Source: Treponema sp. (GTDB taxonomy: Bacteria; Spirochaetota; Spirochaetia; Treponematales; Breznakiellaceae). Taken from it: 64,000 nt of DNA. The position numbers were made by a program, and so were the translations under genes. The DNA lies in NCBI GenBank assembly GCA_009777335.1, contig WRMC01000002.1:124001-188000 (forward strand), given 5' to 3'. The notes under the pieces are model-generated. The model worked only from the letters and a program-made list of their open reading frames with translations. It searched no databases and had not been told where the DNA came from. This document shows, one piece after another, positions 61,175-64,000 of this stretch (within the stretch, counting starts at the first letter, position 1; every line of letters begins with the position of its first letter).

Positions 61175-62011
61175 TTATCTATCTAGCGCCTGCGCCCAGG
61201 CTTGCATGGTTATCCCAAAGGCGACCGACACATTTAGGGAGCCCTTACTGCCGTACATGGGGATGCTGACCCTGCCCAGGGAGGCATCGGCGGCGGCCAG
61301 GGCCTGGGGGCTAACGCCCAGTTCCTCGGTGCCGGCGATGAGGATGGCCCGGGGCGGAAAGGGGAAGCTGTCCAGGGGGCTGCCGCCGGTCTCGAGGGTG
61401 AAAAAGGGGCCCTCAAAGCCGGGGGGCCCTGCCGCGGCTCCGGGGGCAAAGGGGTCCCGGTCCAGCCTTTCCCAGGGGAGGATCTCAACACAGCCCATAG
61501 CACTCCGCAGGGCCCGCCTATGCAGAGGGTCGGCGCTCAGGGGGGAGAGCCATATTTTTTCGGCCCCGAAGGATTCGGCGGCCCTGAACATGGCTCCCAC
61601 GTTAAAGGGGGAGCGGATATCCTCCAGGTAGACCTCCATGCCAGAAAAGACCCGGCGCTTTTGGGGGTCCAGTTTTTCGGCCCTATCATAGAAATCCCAG
61701 TCTGCCTGGACCTTGCCGGTGCGGGCCAAGAGGAGGTTATAGATGAGGCCCAGGCTTCGGAGTAGATCCTCCCGGGCGGGGGCTCCTTCGGCGGCAAGGC
61801 TGCCTTGAGCTTCCCTCAGGATCTTGAGCACTGCCCCAGGAAGGCCCTCTTCCCTGGCCAGGAGCTCACAGAGCTGTCCCAGGTAGAGGGCTTCGTTTGG
61901 GGGGATAGCTCCCGCCCTGGCCAGGCGCAGCTCGGCGTTTTTTATAAGACTGGCGGCTTTACGGTATTTAAGGGTCCCCGGGAGGGAAGAGAGTTTGGCA
62001 AGGCTAATCAT
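61175..62011 (-). CDS. SpoU/TrmH-type (SPOUT) RNA 2'-O-methyltransferase, 278 aa
   Basis: The trefoil-knot methyltransferase motifs are clear: NVGAMFRAAESFGAEKIWL (motif 1), ILIAGTEELGVSP (motif 2) and VSIPMYGSKGSLNVSVAFGI (motif 3, SAM-binding knot). The N-terminal 130 residues are helical and differ from common TrmH, so the target (tRNA or rRNA) cannot be named. It overlaps the preceding GNAT gene by eight bases. Confidence 0.9.
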   Translation of the reverse strand: MISLAKLSSLPGTLKYRKAASLIKNAELRLARAGAIPPNEALYLGQLCELLAREEGLPGAVLKILREAQGSLAAEGAPAREDLLRSLGLIYNLLLARTGKVQADWDFYDRAEKLDPQKRRVFSGMEVYLEDIRSPFNVGAMFRAAESFGAEKIWLSPLSADPLHRRALRSAMGCVEILPWERLDRDPFAPGAAAGPPGFEGPFFTLETGGSPLDSFPFPPRAILIAGTEELGVSPQALAAADASLGRVSIPMYGSKGSLNVSVAFGITMQAWAQALDR

Positions 62012-62570
62012 GGCCCTTGGTTCGGATGTCCTTCCATAAAAAGATATCGGGCTTGTTCGGTCCGTTGGCGTTGGGTATGACCCCTACGATGGAGTAGCCG
62101 CATTTCTGATAGAACTCGTAGGGGTGGTTCCGGTAGTTCTTAATGTTCTTTATTTCTTCAAGTATATTTTCGCCGGTGAGGTCCTTTTCTGAAAGGCTGG
62201 TCTTAAAGGTCTCATCGTCGGAACCGGCAAAGATGCCTATGATCCCCTTGCTGCGGGCTCTGCTTTCGAGCTCATCCAGGAGGACCTTGCCGTAGCCCCG
62301 GCCCTGGAAGTCCGTTCCGACCACCATGGGGTGGAGCTCCCAGGTTTCGTCGTACATGGGACGCAGGCCCGCCCAGGCTATGAGGGCGGGGCCTATCATG
62401 ATACCCAGGGTAAGGTTTCCTTCCTCCAGGCATTCTTCAATGGTTTCCCTGGCCTTTTTCTCATCCACATCGGGCCACATGCCGGCCCGGGGAAAGCTCT
62501 CCAGGCAGAGCTGCAGGGCCTGCTCTTTTATTTCGGGGCCCTCATCTATCCTACAGAACCTAAAGGCCAC
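62004..62570 (-). CDS. GNAT-family N-acetyltransferase, 188 aa
   Basis: It transfers acetyl from acetyl-CoA. The acetyl-CoA loop is VGTDFQGRGYGKVLLDEL (motif A, Q/RxxGxG/A), preceded by the MIGPALIAWAGLRP strand. The C-terminal end (YEFYQKCGYSIVGV) is the usual motif B. The substrate is unknown. The gene is 3 bp after the preceding glyA, in the same direction. Confidence 0.88.
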   Translation of the reverse strand: MAFRFCRIDEGPEIKEQALQLCLESFPRAGMWPDVDEKKARETIEECLEEGNLTLGIMIGPALIAWAGLRPMYDETWELHPMVVGTDFQGRGYGKVLLDELESRARSKGIIGIFAGSDDETFKTSLSEKDLTGENILEEIKNIKNYRNHPYEFYQKCGYSIVGVIPNANGPNKPDIFLWKDIRTKGHD

Positions 62571-62572
62571 GG

Positions 62573-64000
62573 TTATGCCGAGGGCCCCTTAGGCAGAAAA
62601 GCTTTTTTCAATACATCCAATTGAAGCTGGGGGTAGACGGGGAAACGGCCCAGAAGCTTGGCCGCCCTATCCAGGGCCTCGGCCTTGGCTTCTTTTGCTA
62701 TATCGTAGCGGGCCCGGCTTAGCTTAGAGGGGTCTTTTGCCTCCGGCCGGGCTTTGGTGTTCTTGAGGACCAGGGCGATAATGCTGGCCAGTTCCTTCAT
62801 TTCCGGGGCCCCCATGCCCAGGGTGGTAACTGCGGCGGTTCCTATCCTCAGCCCCGAGGTATACCAGGGGCCATTGGGGTCGTAGGGGAGGCTGTTCCTA
62901 TTAAGGGTAATGCTGCAATCAAAGAGGGCGCTTTCTGCCTGACGGCCCGTAAGGCCCAGGCCCCGGACATTGACCAAAAAGAGGTGGTTGTCGGTGCCCC
63001 CGGTGAGGACCTCTAGGCCCTCGTCTATACAGGCCGCGGCCAGGGCCTGGCAGTTTTCTACCACCCCTCTGGCATAGTCCTGGAAGCCCTTCTGGGAGGC
63101 CTCCTTAAAGGCCACCCCCTTGGCGGCAATGATGTGGGGCAGGGGGCCCCCCATGACCAGGGGACAGCCCTTGTCCAAAGCTTCCGCAAATTCGGCGGTC
63201 GAAAGGACCAGCCCCGAGCGGGGGCCCCTGAGGGTCTTATGGGTGGTGGTGGTAACCACGTGGGCGTGGGCCACCGGGTCGGCATCGCCGGTGAAGACCT
63301 TCCCCGCCACCAGGCCCGCAAAGTGGGCCATGTCCACCATAAAGACCGCCCCGGCCTTGTCAGCTATGGCCCGCATCCGTTTAAAATCGATCTTTCGGGG
63401 ATAGGCCGAGTATCCAGCTAGAAGGATCAGGGGCTTAAACTCCAGGGCCTGCTTTTCAATCTGGTCGTAATCCAGGAGCCCCGTCTCTTTTGAAACCGAG
63501 TAGGTAGAGACATCAAACATCCGGGAGGAAATATTATAACGGTAGCCATGGGTAAGGTGGCCCCCGGAGTAGTAGTCCAGGCCCAAGAGGCGCTGGTTTC
63601 CGAGCTGGGCTTTGAGTTCCTTCCATTGATCATCCCCCAGGTTGTAGAGGTTTGTTTCCCCCAGCTTTTCGAGGATGGGGTTTTCTACCCTGGTAGAGAG
63701 GATGGCCCAAAAGGCCATGAGGTTGGCGTCGGCACCGCAGTGGGCCTGGACATTGGCATGCTGGGCTCCGAAGAGCTTTTTGGCCTCCCCGGCGGCCAGG
63801 CTTTCCAGGTCGTCCACATTTTCGGTCCCCGCATAAAAGCGATGCCCCGGCACCCCCTCGGCGTACTTGTCGGTCAAAAGGTTCCCCATGGCCAGCTGCA
63901 CCGCCAGGGAGCAGTAGTTTTCGCTGGCGATGAGCTTTACCCGCCGGCGCTGGCTTTCCAGCTCCCGGACTATGGATGCGGCCACCTCCGGGGCGGCCTT
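62573..64000 (-). CDS. glyA: Serine hydroxymethyltransferase, long form (5' part outside the window)
   Basis: It converts serine and tetrahydrofolate to glycine and methylene-tetrahydrofolate using PLP. The frame stays open to the right edge; about 475 residues are visible. Recognised are LIASENYCS, KYAEGVPGHRFYAGTEN, the aldimine Lys in TTTTHKTLRGPRSG, and MVDMAHFAGLVAG. Compared with the usual enzyme of about 415 residues there is an insertion after AHCGADANLMAF (about 60-80 residues), as in treponemal and chlamydial long forms. The N-terminus is missing. Confidence 0.95.
   Translation of the reverse strand, partial: KAAPEVAASIVRELESQRRRVKLIASENYCSLAVQLAMGNLLTDKYAEGVPGHRFYAGTENVDDLESLAAGEAKKLFGAQHANVQAHCGADANLMAFWAILSTRVENPILEKLGETNLYNLGDDQWKELKAQLGNQRLLGLDYYSGGHLTHGYRYNISSRMFDVSTYSVSKETGLLDYDQIEKQALEFKPLILLAGYSAYPRKIDFKRMRAIADKAGAVFMVDMAHFAGLVAGKVFTGDADPVAHAHVVTTTTHKTLRGPRSGLVLSTAEFAEALDKGCPLVMGGPLPHIIAAKGVAFKEASQKGFQDYARGVVENCQALAAACIDEGLEVLTGGTDNHLFLVNVRGLGLTGRQAESALFDCSITLNRNSLPYDPNGPWYTSGLRIGTAAVTTLGMGAPEMKELASIIALVLKNTKARPEAKDPSKLSRARYDIAKEAKAEALDRAAKLLGRFPVYPQLQLDVLKKAFLPKGPSA

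Overview
The window reads as GC-rich chromosomal DNA of a spirochaete, most likely a Treponema with a large sugar-uptake repertoire of the free-living or termite-gut kind. This is inferred from the gene set: a periplasmic LolA carrier with outer-membrane-type lipoproteins, FliS/FlgN-like flagellar chaperones, a long-form serine hydroxymethyltransferase, a cyclophilin-FKBP fusion, and many LplB/YtcP/lipoprotein sugar ABC modules without their own ATPase. No rRNA, tRNA, CRISPR or phage genes were seen. One SRP RNA gene is present.

Layout. 1-1930: the end of a D-threonine-aldolase-like gene, a repeat locus and two small unknown minus-strand genes. 1938-4581: secreted and TPR proteins, a DinB-like protein and a treponemal unknown. 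4690-5289: repeat locus 2. 5430-7898: adenylate kinase, a URO-D family protein and a VapBC-like toxin-antitoxin pair. 7969-12153: an operon of a PilZ protein, split transketolase, a GarR-type dehydrogenase and an SDR dehydrogenase. 12173-16670: ApbE, the dual immunophilin and the dnaX-ybaB-recR replication/repair operon. 16735-17405: repeat locus 3 and the SRP RNA. 17472-39231: an M16 peptidase and three sugar ABC transport clusters (four binding lipoproteins, seven permeases, no ATPase) around an oxidoreductase and a sugar isomerase. Repeat locus 4 (34821-35460) lies inside this block. 39441-44663: a Gld-like ABC system. 44789-51837: ftsH, an M15 peptidase, lolA, a RodZ-like gene, rimO and an epimerase-like gene. 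51861-60549: a MATE exporter, flagellar chaperones, a UvrD helicase, a NYN protein and a second M15 peptidase. 60601-61163: repeat locus 5. 61175-64000: an SPOUT methyltransferase, an acetyltransferase and glyA, which runs off the edge.

Two things stand out. First, five intergenic loci hold a mosaic of three interspersed repeat types, here called A, B and C. They are about 0.5-0.7 kb long, carry no ORF, and in four of five loci have the same order and orientation (A or B, then C). The A and B units keep conserved linkers while their stems change sequence and stay paired. One locus shows an exact compensatory G-C to A-T change. This points to a large structured RNA, or to a non-autonomous mobile element whose folded form is under selection. 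Second, dnaX holds a textbook programmed -1 frameshift cassette: an X XXY YYZ heptamer, a 7-nt spacer and a perfect 9-bp hairpin. It would make a 406-residue gamma-like and a 484-residue tau-like product. The tau frame runs on to overlap the ybaB start codon.

Regulation visible in sequence includes a set of TTGACA-N17 promoters before the sugar-transport genes, strong terminators after each binding-protein gene, and several genes whose -10 box sits 6 nt before the ATG, which suggests leaderless mRNAs.
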